From Weissella sagaensis (GTDB lineage Bacteria; Bacillota; Bacilli; Lactobacillales; Lactobacillaceae), in the NCBI RefSeq assembly GCF_005405285.1, contig NZ_BJDT01000001.1:344726-408725 (forward strand): a DNA stretch of 64,000 nt, given 5' to 3'. The translations under genes were made by a program, and so were the position numbers. The number at the start of each line of letters is the position of its first letter. The stretch's first letter is position 1. Below are positions 1 to 7,639 of this stretch, one piece after another. The notes below the pieces were generated by a model that saw nothing but the letters and a program-made list of their open reading frames with translations, had not been told where the DNA came from and searched no databases.

Positions 1-360
1 TTAGACTTAATGGATCGTTCAGTTCGTTTATACCGTGGTAAAGGTGGCTTATCCGGAAAAGCAATTCACCCATTGGCTGTAGAGTTTATCTGGGAAGCAG
101 CGTCGGTTGTGGATATTCCAATTATAGGGGTTGGTGGTGTGACAACAATTGATGACGCCCTTGAATTAATGTTAGCAGGGGCATCAGCAGTTCAAGTTGG
201 CATTATGAATAAAGAGGATCCACTCTTTTTGTCAAAGTTGATTAAACAATTACCAGCAGCCCTTGATAAATACCATTTTGAAACAGCTGCTGATGTAACA
301 CATGCACTGCAACCGCTGCCTACTGATGAAGATGCATGGGTTAAGGCGCAAGAAAAGTAA
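1..360 (+). CDS. pyrD: Dihydroorotate dehydrogenase, C-terminal part
   Basis: Partial gene entering from the left edge; the frame is open from base 1. The last ~120 residues show the phosphate-binding end of the class 1 dihydroorotate dehydrogenase TIM barrel: a GKGGLSGKAIHP stretch, then IPIIGVGGV and GASAVQVGI. The enzyme oxidises dihydroorotate to orotate in pyrimidine synthesis. It is followed 19 bp later by pyrF and then pyrE, the usual pyr operon order, which fixes the assignment. The N-terminus and promoter lie outside the window, so the electron acceptor subtype cannot be decided. Confidence 0.93.
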   Translation, partial: LDLMDRSVRLYRGKGGLSGKAIHPLAVEFIWEAASVVDIPIIGVGGVTTIDDALELMLAGASAVQVGIMNKEDPLFLSKLIKQLPAALDKYHFETAADVTHALQPLPTDEDAWVKAQEK

Positions 361-379
361 TCATCATAAAGGAGCTATT

Positions 380-1087
380 ATGAATGAAAACAAGCCAGTG
401 TTTATTGCCTTAGATTTTGCCGATGCTAAAACAACCTGGGCATTTTTGGCACAGTTTCCAGCACAGCAATCATTAGCGGTCAAAGTTGGTATGGAACTAT
501 TCTATCGTGAGGGACCGCAATTTGTTGCTGCATTAAAGCAACGCGGATACACGGTCTTTTTAGATTTAAAGTTATACGACATCCCACATACTGTGGGACA
601 AGCGACTAAAAATTTAGCGCGCTTAGGCATCGATTACTTAACACTACATGCAGCTGGTGGTGAGAAAATGTTAACTGCAGCTAAGTCAGCAATTGTTATG
701 GCTAACCAATCAACGAAATTACTAGCAATTACACAATTGACTTCGTTTACGCCAACTGAATTACAGACAACCCAACAGTTGGCTGTGTCATTGGATGAAT
801 CAGTGGTTCATTTGGCGCAATTAGCAAAGCAAGCAGGCATGGCCGGTGTTATTTCATCAGCTTTTGAAACACCAATGATTCATCAAGCAACGAGTACTGA
901 ATTTTTATCAATTACACCAGGGATTCGTTTACAAGGGGATGCCAAAGGTGATCAAAGCCGGATTATGACGCCGCAACAAGCACGTAAAAACGGCGCTAAT
1001 GGTATTGTGGTGGGGCGCTCAATTACACAAGCACCTAATCCAGTTGCTGCCTACACACAAATAACAAAAGCGTTTAATGAGGAGTAA
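380..1087 (+). CDS. pyrF: Orotidine 5'-phosphate decarboxylase
   Basis: Predicted 235-residue cytoplasmic enzyme converting OMP to UMP. The catalytic motif FLDLKLYDIPHT (Asp-Lys-Asp network) is intact, and the phosphate-binding end GIVVGRSI lies near the C-terminus. The frame stays open upstream to 302, but ATG at 380 is the start: AAAGGAG lies at 367-373, and length then matches the family. It sits 19 bp after pyrD and 2 bp before pyrE, so it is co-transcribed and probably translationally coupled to pyrE. Confidence 0.97.
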   Translation: MNENKPVFIALDFADAKTTWAFLAQFPAQQSLAVKVGMELFYREGPQFVAALKQRGYTVFLDLKLYDIPHTVGQATKNLARLGIDYLTLHAAGGEKMLTAAKSAIVMANQSTKLLAITQLTSFTPTELQTTQQLAVSLDESVVHLAQLAKQAGMAGVISSAFETPMIHQATSTEFLSITPGIRLQGDAKGDQSRIMTPQQARKNGANGIVVGRSITQAPNPVAAYTQITKAFNEE

Positions 1088-1089
1088 AC

Positions 1090-1710
1090 ATGACAGACTA
1101 TCAAAAACAGGTTGCCCAGGCATTATTAGATATTGAAGCAGTGAAATTACAACCACAGGCACCTTTTACATGGGCATCAGGGATTAAAAGTCCCATTTAT
1201 ACAGATAATCGTAAAATTATTTCATTTCCGAAAGAACGTGAGATTGTTATTGCAGGATTAACTGCTTTGATTAAAACACAATATCCAGACGTTCAAGCTA
1301 TTGGGGGCGTTGCTACAGCCGGTATTCCTCATGCAGCTTGGGTAGCGCAAGCCATGAATCTTCCCTTAATCTATGTGCGTGCAAAACCGAAAGATCATGG
1401 TACCGGTAAGCAAATTGAGGGGGCTTTGACGGCGCAACAAAAAGTTGTTCTCATTGATGATTTGATTTCAACTGGCGGTTCAGTCTTAGGGGCAGTTAAA
1501 GCAACTCGTGCAGAAGCTGGTAATGTGATTGGTGTGGTATCAATTTTTTCTTATGAATTGCCAGCAGCAGTGAAAAATTTCGCAGCAGCCCAAACCAGTT
1601 TTGCATCATTAACTAATTTTTCTAGCTTAATTCAAGTTGCGCAACAGTCAGGGAAGATTACACCCGCTGAGTTGCAGATGATTCAAGAATGGCATCAAAC
1701 ACTCGCCTAA
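1090..1710 (+). CDS. pyrE: Orotate phosphoribosyltransferase
   Basis: 206-residue enzyme joining orotate and PRPP to make OMP. The PRPP-binding signature VVLIDDLISTGGS is intact and the substrate loop motif YVRAKPKDHG lies upstream. It starts 2 bp after the pyrF stop, with GAGGAG just before the ATG inside the pyrF end. It is the last pyr gene here; no strong terminator is visible before mrnC. Confidence 0.97.
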   Translation: MTDYQKQVAQALLDIEAVKLQPQAPFTWASGIKSPIYTDNRKIISFPKEREIVIAGLTALIKTQYPDVQAIGGVATAGIPHAAWVAQAMNLPLIYVRAKPKDHGTGKQIEGALTAQQKVVLIDDLISTGGSVLGAVKATRAEAGNVIGVVSIFSYELPAAVKNFAAAQTSFASLTNFSSLIQVAQQSGKITPAELQMIQEWHQTLA

Positions 1711-1751
1711 AATGTTTGCCAATACTTACTATCCAAATTTTTGCAATAAAA

Positions 1752-1760
1752 TGGTATGAT
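1752..1760 (+). promoter_or_regulatory. Extended -10 element before mrnC
   Basis: TG at 1752-1753, one base, then TATGAT at 1755-1760 forms an extended -10. No well-spaced -35 is seen. The predicted start of transcription, 7-8 nt downstream, falls on the ATG at 1768, and there is no Shine-Dalgarno, so the mrnC message may be leaderless. This is an inference from spacing only. Confidence 0.45.
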
Positions 1761-1767
1761 AATAAGC

Positions 1768-2193
1768 ATGAATGAGAAGATAAATTATGAACAATTAAAT
1801 GGTTTGGATTTAGCTTATTATGGGGATGCGGTGTATGAAGTATATATTCGTCAACATCTACTAGCAAAGGGCATTACCAAACCAGCAAAGTTACAACGTG
1901 AATCGACAAAGTATGTTTCAGCCAAGGCACATGCTGCATTATATGCATTGATAGTAGAAGATGGCATTTATACTGAAACAGAGCAACAATATTTTAAGCG
2001 TGGACGTAATGCGAATTCGCATACGAAGGCCAAAAACACTGATGTGGTGACATATCGTATTTCAACTGGCTTTGAGGCAGTGATGGGTTATTTAGGTGCA
2101 AGTGGTCAAACAGAACGCTTGGAAGAAATAATTTCATGGATTTATAAACAAGTGGAAAGTGGGCGAACGGCAAATCATGGGACAACAAAATAA
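1768..2193 (+). CDS. mrnC: Mini-ribonuclease III
   Basis: 141-residue RNase III-like catalytic domain without a dsRNA-binding domain, the Mini-III architecture. The signature LNGLDLAYYGDAVYE includes the Asp of the metal site, and RGRNANSHTKAKN is the second conserved block. Mini-III matures 23S rRNA ends in Firmicutes. A frame-matched ATG at 1756 lies inside the -10 box, so 1768 is preferred. Its partner rlmB overlaps its 3' end, the common mrnC-rlmB arrangement. Confidence 0.93.
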   Translation: MNEKINYEQLNGLDLAYYGDAVYEVYIRQHLLAKGITKPAKLQRESTKYVSAKAHAALYALIVEDGIYTETEQQYFKRGRNANSHTKAKNTDVVTYRISTGFEAVMGYLGASGQTERLEEIISWIYKQVESGRTANHGTTK

Positions 2194-3010
2194 CAAACGA
2201 CAAGCTGATCGTAAACCAGCAAAACAACGTCGCCAGCATCCTGCTAAAGAAGTTAGTCAACCAATTGATGATCAAGTTGAATTTGTATTTGGTCATCATG
2301 CCTCAGTTGAAGCACTAAAAGGAACAACCGAAATTAATAAAGTCTGGTTGCAAAATGGCTTAGCAGATAAAGCGCGCAATGAAATTAGTGGCTTGGCAAA
2401 GAAACGTGGCTTAATTATTCAAGAAGCTCCTAAAGCAAAACTTGATGAATTAACGAATGGTCAAAATCACCAAGGGGTCGTGTTATCAATTGCAGCATAT
2501 GCATATGCCACAATTGAAGATTTGTTTGCTAAGGCTGCTCAAAAAGATGAAGCACCATTCTTTTTGGTGCTTGATTCAATTGAAGATCCACATAATTTAG
2601 GATCAATCATGCGAACGGCAGATGCAGCCGGTGTCCATGGTATTATTATTCCAAAACGTCGCGCAGTACAGTTAACATCAGTTGTTGCCAAGACATCAAC
2701 TGGAGCAATTGAACACGTTCCAGTTGCACGAGTAACAAACTTAGTGCAAACCGTTGAACAATTAAAAGAACGTGGCGTTTGGGTATTTGGCACTGATATG
2801 AATGGTAAAGATTACCGTCGTTGGGATGCTAAAGGGGCAACGGCACTAATTATTGGTAATGAGGGTAAGGGTATCTCACCACTACTTAAAAAGTCCGTTG
2901 ATGAAACACTAACGATTCCGATGATTGGCCATGTGCAAAGTCTAAATGCTTCAGTAGCGGCTAGCTTATTAATCTATCAAGGTTATAACAGTCGTAATCC
3001 ATTATCATAA
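2177..3010 (+). CDS. rlmB: 23S rRNA (guanosine-2'-O)-methyltransferase RlmB (TrmH/SpoU family)
   Basis: 277-residue SPOUT methyltransferase. The basic N-terminal tail is followed by a substrate-binding domain (FVFGHHASVEAL) and the knotted SAM-binding domain with the three family motifs: LDSIEDPHNLGSIMRTA, IIGNEGKGI and IPMIGHVQSLNASVA. It methylates a 23S rRNA guanosine. The ATG at 2177 overlaps the mrnC end by 17 bp; an in-frame GTG at 2159 is the alternative start. Neither has a strong Shine-Dalgarno, so coupling to mrnC translation is likely. Confidence 0.94.
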   Translation: MGQQNNKRQADRKPAKQRRQHPAKEVSQPIDDQVEFVFGHHASVEALKGTTEINKVWLQNGLADKARNEISGLAKKRGLIIQEAPKAKLDELTNGQNHQGVVLSIAAYAYATIEDLFAKAAQKDEAPFFLVLDSIEDPHNLGSIMRTADAAGVHGIIIPKRRAVQLTSVVAKTSTGAIEHVPVARVTNLVQTVEQLKERGVWVFGTDMNGKDYRRWDAKGATALIIGNEGKGISPLLKKSVDETLTIPMIGHVQSLNASVAASLLIYQGYNSRNPLS

Positions 3011-3067
3011 AATAACTGATGCAATGGCATAATGCCCGATAAATCACTTGAAATTTCTAACATAATT

Positions 3068-3096
3068 TTGGCAATGACGATAAACCACCGTATGAT
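3068..3096 (+). promoter_or_regulatory. Sigma-A type promoter of the sigma factor/rpmG/secE genes
   Basis: TTGGCA at 3068-3073 and TATGAT at 3091-3096 are separated by exactly 17 bp. Transcription would start near 3103, giving a short leader with AAGGAATGG before the ATG at 3127. An imperfect GGCATAATGCC repeat lies upstream near 3024. Confidence 0.6.
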
Positions 3097-3126
3097 TTTC
3101 TTACATTAGTAAGGAATGGGTATAAA

Positions 3127-3681
3127 ATGGTGGATACAAAGCAAGTACAGCTAATTATTAGGGCACAGTCCGGGGATGAACAGGCTTTTGAACAGATTTT
3201 CATGCAGTTTGAAGGCCTTGTTTGGAAAATGTATTCGCAACAACGAGTACGACCGCAACCAAATGATTGGCAACAAGAATGTCGGGTTGTGTTGCATAAA
3301 ACGCTCCGTTTATTACGTAATCAAACATGGGCAGCGTTGACAATCTATTACCAACGATCGTTGCAGACACACGTGGTCCAAATATGGCGTAATGAATATC
3401 GTGTCTTTGATGTGCAGGTTCCCATTTTGAAAGAAACTATTGCGCCGTATGATGCTAAACAATCGATTGTAAAATATGAGCCAATGATTAATGAATGGTT
3501 AACGACGATTATTGAATGGTATCTAACATTGCCTGGTAAGGAACGCGAATTAGCCTATTTACTGATGCAAGGTTATGGTATAGCAGAGGCTGCGAAAGTA
3601 ATCAAACGTTCACGCTCATGGTGTTATGGTGTTCGGCGTAAGTGGCAACTGTTTTATCATGATGAGATAAGAAAACACTAG
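3127..3681 (+). CDS. SigH/ComX-like alternative sigma factor
   Basis: 184-residue sigma-70-like protein. The N-terminal half resembles region 2 (GDEQAFEQIFMQFEGLVWKM, then a DWQQECRVVL core-binding helix), and the C-terminus has a region 4-like helix-turn-helix (YGIAEAAKVIKRSRSW). The position just before rpmG-secE-nusG-rplK matches sigH in Bacillus and its relatives in lactic acid bacteria, where such factors drive late competence genes. Sequence conservation is weak, as is typical for this group. A second sigma-like gene lies at 47401. Confidence 0.78.
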   Translation: MVDTKQVQLIIRAQSGDEQAFEQIFMQFEGLVWKMYSQQRVRPQPNDWQQECRVVLHKTLRLLRNQTWAALTIYYQRSLQTHVVQIWRNEYRVFDVQVPILKETIAPYDAKQSIVKYEPMINEWLTTIIEWYLTLPGKERELAYLLMQGYGIAEAAKVIKRSRSWCYGVRRKWQLFYHDEIRKH

Positions 3682-3691
3682 CTGTTTAGGG

Positions 3692-3712
3692 GTAAAAGTG
3701 CTACACTTTTAC
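3692..3712 (+). promoter_or_regulatory. Perfect 9-bp inverted repeat over an extended -10 before rpmG
   Basis: GTAAAAGTG (3692-3700) and CACTTTTAC (3704-3712) are perfect inverted arms around CTA. TG-C-TACACT at 3699-3707 within it resembles an extended -10. There is no U-tract after it, so an operator or 5'-leader hairpin is more likely than a terminator. It lies 11 bp after the sigma gene. Confidence 0.45.
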
Positions 3713-3748
3713 ACATAAAATTAAATTTAGAAAGAGCGGTAACGCCAT

Positions 3749-3898
3749 ATGGCAGTGAAGAAAGTCGCTTTAGCATGTAGTGTTTGTGGTTCGCGTAATT
3801 ATATGGTAACTAAAAAGCCAACCCGTGCAGACCGCTTACAAGTTAAAAAGTATTGCAAGTATTGCGATGCGCACACTTTGCATCGTGAGACAATGTAA
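3749..3898 (+). CDS. rpmG: 50S ribosomal protein L33
   Basis: 49-residue protein, family length. Two CxxC pairs (CSVC at 10-13, CKYC at 36-39) mark the zinc-binding form of L33. A weak AAAGAG precedes the ATG. It lies 18 bp before secE in the conserved sigma - rpmG - secE - nusG order. Confidence 0.96.
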   Translation: MAVKKVALACSVCGSRNYMVTKKPTRADRLQVKKYCKYCDAHTLHRETM

Positions 3899-3916
3899 GT
3901 ATTTAGCAGGAGTGAT

Positions 3917-4090
3917 ATGATGAAATTTATTTCGGGTGTTATTGATGAAATGCATCAAGTAACTTGGCCAACATTTAGCGAAAATGTTCATAATACAACA
4001 ATTGTTGTTATAACTGGATTAGCATTTGCATTAATTTTTGGTGCAGCTGATTGGGTATTTGAACAAGGGATTACTTGGTTGTCTAAGTAA
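3917..4090 (+). CDS. secE: Preprotein translocase subunit SecE
   Basis: 57-residue single-span SecE of the Gram-positive short type. The amphipathic helix with VTWPT (residues 15-19) is the SecE signature, followed by one membrane span (about residues 28-45). It clamps SecY in the Sec channel. The start is an ATG pair at 3917/3920 behind AGCAGGAG. nusG follows after a promoter and hairpin. Confidence 0.96.
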   Translation: MMKFISGVIDEMHQVTWPTFSENVHNTTIVVITGLAFALIFGAADWVFEQGITWLSK

Positions 4091-4107
4091 ACAAAATGCG
4101 CTATACT
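4079..4107 (+). promoter_or_regulatory. Promoter inside the secE end, upstream of nusG
   Basis: TTGTCT (4079-4084) and TATACT (4102-4107) with a 17-bp spacer. The predicted start near 4114 is only ~15 nt before a strong hairpin terminator (4128-4152), so the promoter reads straight into a terminator. It could give a very short RNA, or nusG could depend on read-through. Confidence 0.5.
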
Positions 4108-4127
4108 GTCAGTATGAATTAGCAGAT

Positions 4128-4152
4128 AAAACCCTCAATTATGAGGGTTTTT
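4128..4152 (+). terminator. Terminator/attenuator between secE and nusG
   Basis: AAAACCCTC and GAGGGTTTT arms around AATTAT, ending in a T-run. It separates rpmG-secE from nusG, 42 bp before the nusG start, so it acts as an operon end or a partial attenuator. Confidence 0.8.
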
Positions 4153-4193
4153 AATTTACGAAAAAATAGGTCAATCAGTCTGAGGAGGCAATC

Positions 4194-4751
4194 ATGGCAA
4201 CTGAGTCATTTGATAATCAATGGTACGTTTTGCACACATACGCAGGATATGAAAATCGTGTAAAGTCAAATTTGGAATCACGTATTGAAACAATGGGGAT
4301 GAAGGATTATATTTTCCGTGTCTTGGTACCAGAACAAGAAGTCGAAGTTGAAAAAGACGGTGAAACGAAGATTATTAAAGAAAATGATTTCCCTGGCTAT
4401 GCTTTGGTAGAAATGATTATGACTGACGAAGCTTGGTATGTTGTTCGTAATACACCAGGAGTTACAGGATTCTTGGGATCTCACGGTGGTGGTTCTAAGC
4501 CAGTGCCATTGCTTCCTGAAGAAGTGGATGATATGTTAGCCCGTATGAACATTGTTGAACGTAAAGTTGAACATTTGGATATTGCAGTAGGCGATTTAGT
4601 TGATGTTGTTGCTGGTAGCTTTGCTGGTCAAGAAGGTGCAGCCGTTACTGACGTTGATGAAGAGCACCAAGAAGTTACGGTATTGATTAACATCTTTGGT
4701 CGTGACACGCCAACACAAATCTCATTTAGCGATATTAAGCCAGTTAAATAA
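4194..4751 (+). CDS. nusG: Transcription termination/antitermination factor NusG
   Basis: 185-residue protein. The NGN domain begins at [18 protein letters not shown] and includes FPGYALVEM and [12 protein letters not shown]; the C-terminal KOW domain has [20 protein letters not shown]. NusG binds RNA polymerase and couples transcription to translation or Rho. TGAGGAGGC precedes the ATG. Its own terminator follows, so it seems to be a single-gene unit. Confidence 0.97.
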   Translation: MATESFDNQWYVLHTYAGYENRVKSNLESRIETMGMKDYIFRVLVPEQEVEVEKDGETKIIKENDFPGYALVEMIMTDEAWYVVRNTPGVTGFLGSHGGGSKPVPLLPEEVDDMLARMNIVERKVEHLDIAVGDLVDVVAGSFAGQEGAAVTDVDEEHQEVTVLINIFGRDTPTQISFSDIKPVK

Positions 4752-4772
4752 ATTTAATAAAATCGAATACTT

Positions 4773-4797
4773 CTCTTGCCAAGGTGCAAGAGTTTTG
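4773..4797 (+). terminator. nusG terminator
   Basis: CTCTTGC (4773-4779) and GCAAGAG (4786-4792) arms followed by TTTT. A perfect TATAAT at 4802-4807 directly after it is probably the -10 of the rplK-rplA operon; its best -35 match (TTGCCA, 4776-4781) sits in the stem with a 20-bp spacer, which is longer than ideal. Confidence 0.78.
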
Positions 4798-4835
4798 TTA
4801 CTATAATCTAGTATGTGTTGTTACTAGATGCATAT

Positions 4836-4872
4836 GTGGGAGGCGTAAATCGAAACGCGCCATTTACACCAC
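4836..4872 (+). promoter_or_regulatory. L1-binding leader in front of rplK
   Basis: GTGG (4836-4839) pairs with CCAC (4869-4872) and GGCG (4842-4845) with CGCC (4858-4861). Between the two helices is an asymmetric internal loop: GA on the left and ATTTACA on the right. This is the two-helix plus asymmetric loop shape of the L1 site in 23S rRNA and of L1 mRNA leaders. Ribosomal protein L1 represses its own operon by binding such sites. The ribosome binding site of rplK lies 9 nt downstream. Confidence 0.75.
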
Positions 4873-4894
4873 AAACACGAAGGAGGAAACAATC

Positions 4895-5320
4895 GTGGCT
4901 AAGAAAGTTTCAAGTATTGTTAAGTTGCAGATTCCAGCCGGTAAGGCTACACCTGCACCTCCAGTTGGACCTGCTTTGGGTCAAGCTGGTGTTAACATCA
5001 TGGGATTCACAAAGGAGTTTAATGCTCGCACTGCCGATCAAGGTGGTTTGTTAATCCCTGTAGTTATTACTGTATATGAGGATCGTTCATTCGAGTTCGT
5101 TACCAAGACTCCTCCAGCAGCTGTTCTTTTGAAGAAGGCCGCTGGTGTTGAAAAGGGTTCTGGTGAGCCTAACACGAAGAAGGTCGCAACAGTTACTGCA
5201 GCACAAGTACGTGAAATTGCAGAAACTAAGATGCAAGATCTAAACGCAGCTGATGTTGATGCAGCTGTTCGCATGATTGAAGGTACTGCTCGTTCAATGG
5301 GCTTCACTGTTGAAGGCTAA
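4895..5320 (+). CDS. rplK: 50S ribosomal protein L11
   Basis: 141 residues, exactly family length when started at the GTG at 4895, which has AAGGAGG just upstream. The frame is open further upstream, but the leader there is occupied by the L1 site. Family motifs are clear: [20 protein letters not shown] and [12 protein letters not shown]11 forms the GTPase-associated stalk base. Co-transcribed with rplA. Confidence 0.97.
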   Translation: MAKKVSSIVKLQIPAGKATPAPPVGPALGQAGVNIMGFTKEFNARTADQGGLLIPVVITVYEDRSFEFVTKTPPAAVLLKKAAGVEKGSGEPNTKKVATVTAAQVREIAETKMQDLNAADVDAAVRMIEGTARSMGFTVEG

Positions 5321-5364
5321 TAACAAGTAACGTACGGATCGCGTAGGAAACTAAGCAAGATCAA

Positions 5365-5391
5365 GCGGGAGGTCAATGACCGTTTGACCGC
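5365..5391 (+). promoter_or_regulatory. Second L1-binding-like hairpin, between rplK and rplA
   Basis: GCGG (5365-5368) pairs with CCGC (5388-5391); GGTC (5371-5374) pairs with GACC (5378-5381); the helices are separated by GA on one side and GTTTGA on the other. The layout repeats that of the leader before rplK, including GGGAGG at the same place. It sits 7 nt before the rplA Shine-Dalgarno, so L1 bound here could block its own gene directly. Confidence 0.6.
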
Positions 5392-5414
5392 ATTTGCAAG
5401 GAGGAATAGCTACC

Positions 5415-6104
5415 ATGGCTAAGTATGGTAAGAATTATTTAGCAGCCGCTGAAAAAGTTGACAGTGCTAAGTTATACACTGTCGAAGAAGCTGCTGCATT
5501 GGTAAAGGAAATTGACTTTGCCAAGTTTGATGCAACTGTTGAAATTGCATTTAACCTAAACGTTGATACGCGTCAAGCTGATCAACAATTGCGTGGTGCC
5601 GTTGTTTTGCCTAACGGTACTGGTAAAGACCAAACTGTTGTTGTCTTTGCTCAAGGTGATAAGGCTAAAGAAGCTGAAGCAGCTGGTGCTGACGTTGTTG
5701 GTGCTGCTGACTTGGTACAACGTATCCAAGGTGGATGGCTAGACTTTGATGTTGCTGTTGCAACACCAGATATGATGGCACAAGTTGGACGTGTTGGACG
5801 TGTCTTGGGACCTAAGGGCTTGATGCCTAACCCTAAGACGGGTACTGTAACATTTGATGTTACAAAGGCTGTTTCAGAAGCTAAGTCAGGTAAGGTTACT
5901 TACCGTACTGATCGTGACGGAAACGTTGCTGTACCAGTTGGTAAAGTATCATTTGATGCTGACAAGCTTGCAGGAAACATCCAATCATTGGCTAATGTTA
6001 TCTTGCGTTCACGTCCAGCCGCTGTTAAGGGAACATACGTACAACACGTATCAATCGCTTCAACATTTGGTCCTGCTGTGAACATTGACATCGCTTCTCT
6101 ATAA
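5415..6104 (+). CDS. rplA: 50S ribosomal protein L1
   Basis: 229 residues, family length. Motifs include [14 protein letters not shown] and the N-terminal KYGKNY. L1 forms the mobile stalk at the E site and is the translational repressor of rplK-rplA. The ATG at 5415 is preceded by AAGGAGG at 5399-5405. An L1-like RNA site lies between rplK and this gene as well as in front of rplK. Confidence 0.97.
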   Translation: MAKYGKNYLAAAEKVDSAKLYTVEEAAALVKEIDFAKFDATVEIAFNLNVDTRQADQQLRGAVVLPNGTGKDQTVVVFAQGDKAKEAEAAGADVVGAADLVQRIQGGWLDFDVAVATPDMMAQVGRVGRVLGPKGLMPNPKTGTVTFDVTKAVSEAKSGKVTYRTDRDGNVAVPVGKVSFDADKLAGNIQSLANVILRSRPAAVKGTYVQHVSIASTFGPAVNIDIASL

Positions 6105-6137
6105 TTAGATTTTACTAAAATAGTAAGTGAATGTTGA

Positions 6138-6286
6138 CACTTCCTCGACTACCTGTTAAAGTAGTTGAAGTAATAAATCGATTCTACCTAAGACGCAGGT
6201 GTCGTAAGACTTAATATCCCGCCGAGGAAGTGAAAAACGCGAAAGCGACTTTTGACCCCCGGTGCAGCATGTACTGGGGGTTTTTG
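6138..6286 (+). promoter_or_regulatory. L10 leader with terminator, upstream of rplJ
   Basis: CACTTCCTCG (6138-6147) and CGAGGAAGTG (6223-6232) form a perfect 10-bp closing helix. Between them lies the conserved AGACGCAGGTG...TTAATATCCCGCCG core of L10 leaders, which L10(L12)4 binds. ACCCCC (6255-6260) / GGGGGT (6276-6281) plus T-run is a terminator before rplJ. TTGACA at 6134-6139 with TG-T-TAAAGT at 6154-6162 (17-bp spacer) is promoter-like but overlaps the 5' helix strand. Confidence 0.82.
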
Positions 6287-6323
6287 GTAAGAATCAAAAT
6301 CTAAACAGGAGGAATAATATACC

Positions 6324-6827
6324 ATGAGTGAAGCAACCATTGCTGTTAAAGCACAACAAGTTGCCGAAGTTGCTGACAAGTTTAAGAACGCAACGTCTGC
6401 TGTTGTTGCAGACGTGCGTGGATTGACTGTTGAGCAATCAAACAACTTGCGTGCTGAATTACGTGGAGAAGGTGTTGAACTACGTGTTATCAAGAACAAA
6501 GTCTTGACTCGCGCTGCTGAAGCCGCTGATTTTTCTGAAATGAACGACTTGTTTGCTGGTCCTTCAGCTGTTGCATTTTCAAATGATGATGCAATCGCAC
6601 CTGCCCGCGTATTAAAGAAGTATGCTGATGAAATCGAAGCCTTGGAAATCAAGGGTGGATTCATCGATGGTAATATCGTATCTATTGAAGATATCAATAA
6701 GTACGCTTCATTGCCAGATCGCGACGGTTTGCTATCAATGTTGTTGTCAACGTTGCAAGCACCTGTTCGCAACTTTGCCTATGCAGTTAAAGCTGTATCA
6801 GATTCAAAGGAAGAGGTAGAAGCCTAA
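6324..6827 (+). CDS. rplJ: 50S ribosomal protein L10
   Basis: 167-residue L10: RNA-binding N-terminal domain ([28 protein letters not shown]) and a C-terminal helix that anchors L7/L12 dimers. AGGAGGAA precedes the ATG at 6324. It is the first gene behind the L10 leader and L10 is the feedback regulator. rplL follows after 87 bp. Confidence 0.96.
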   Translation: MSEATIAVKAQQVAEVADKFKNATSAVVADVRGLTVEQSNNLRAELRGEGVELRVIKNKVLTRAAEAADFSEMNDLFAGPSAVAFSNDDAIAPARVLKKYADEIEALEIKGGFIDGNIVSIEDINKYASLPDRDGLLSMLLSTLQAPVRNFAYAVKAVSDSKEEVEA

Positions 6828-6914
6828 GCATCCGCTTAGTTTCGCATCTTAAACGGGCATTGCCCATAAATTAAACTTGCAATTAACGCAAATATTAAGA
6901 GGAGATTATTTATC

Positions 6915-7280
6915 ATGGCATTTGATAAGGATTCAATCATTGCTTCATTGAAGGAAGCTACGATTATGGACTTGGCTGACTTGGTTTCAGCTATCGAAGA
7001 AGAGTTTGGTGTTTCAGCTGCTGCCCCTGTTGCAGCTGCTGGTGCAGCTGGTGGAGATGCCGCTGCTAAGACTGAATTTGATGTTGAATTGACTTCAGCT
7101 GGTTCAGCTAAGGTTAAGGTTATCAAGGCAGTTCGTGAAGCAACTGGTTTGGGATTGAAGGACGCTAAGGGTCTTGTTGACGATGCACCTTCAGTTATCA
7201 AGGAAGGTCTTTCAGAAGACGATGCTAACGACTTGAAGGCAAAGCTTGAAGAAGCTGGTGCCGTTGTTACTGTAAAGTAA
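6915..7280 (+). CDS. rplL: 50S ribosomal protein L7/L12
   Basis: 121 residues. The N-terminal dimerisation domain is followed by an Ala/Gly-rich hinge (residues ~36-53) and the factor-binding C-terminal domain ([20 protein letters not shown]). AAGAGGAG precedes the ATG. The C-terminus and downstream terminator are followed by an integrase relic. Confidence 0.97.
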   Translation: MAFDKDSIIASLKEATIMDLADLVSAIEEEFGVSAAAPVAAAGAAGGDAAAKTEFDVELTSAGSAKVKVIKAVREATGLGLKDAKGLVDDAPSVIKEGLSEDDANDLKAKLEEAGAVVTVK

Positions 7281-7293
7281 TTAAAGTCTTATT

Positions 7294-7357
7294 AAACCGC
7301 TATTTATAGGTATTCTGGTCACTTTTGGTCACCGGAACTTATGAATGGCGGTTTTTT
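7294..7357 (+). terminator. Long terminator of the rplJ-rplL operon
   Basis: AAACCGC (7294-7300) pairs with GCGGTTT (7348-7354), followed by more T. The interior partly pairs (TATTTATAGGT with ACTTATGAAT) and carries a direct repeat GGTCAC at its tip. The integrase relic's 3' end runs into this hairpin, so the site may once have been a phage attachment region. Confidence 0.72.
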
Positions 7358-7565
7358 GTAGCAATTTTTTAGTTAAATTAGATTGAGATTCTTCTTTTTC
7401 TTTAAGCATGTGAGAATATATTTTCAAAGTCATACCAACATTTGAGTGACCAACACGTTTTGAAAAATAGACAATATCGTTATGAAGCAGGTAAGAAACT
7501 TGTGAGTGTTGAAGGCCATGAAACCTAATTGACAGAATTACAACTTTGTCAGTTAAACAGTGCAT
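7329..7565 (-). pseudogene. Tyrosine recombinase (phage integrase) C-terminal relic
   Basis: 78 codons on the minus strand match the C-terminal catalytic end of phage-type tyrosine integrases: RFHGLQHSQVSYLLHND, FSKRVGHSNVGMTLKIYSHM. The second catalytic His and the Tyr (in IYSH) are present, but the conserved Arg of HxxR is Gln (HGLQ), and the first ~3/4 of the protein is missing; upstream sequence (7566-7640) is AT-rich and not coding. It is therefore a decayed remnant of an element that entered at the rplL end. Confidence 0.8.
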
Positions 7566-7626
7566 TCATATGAATTGTGCCGATTAAATATAATAAATTT
7601 GTTATTTTATTTAAAGGTTAATACCG

Positions 7627-7632
7627 TATACT
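7627..7632 (+). promoter_or_regulatory. -10 box abutting the serine hydrolase start
   Basis: TATACT at 7627-7632 is 7 nt before the ATG at 7640. No Shine-Dalgarno is visible at the usual distance, so the message may start at or just before the start codon. No convincing -35 was found at 16-18 bp. Confidence 0.35.
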
Positions 7633-7639
7633 ATTAGTT

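Noticed and set aside
6188-6772. 194-codon minus-strand open frame over rplJ
   Set aside because: Antisense to the clear L10 gene and its leader; no Shine-Dalgarno, no family pattern. A by-product of codon bias.
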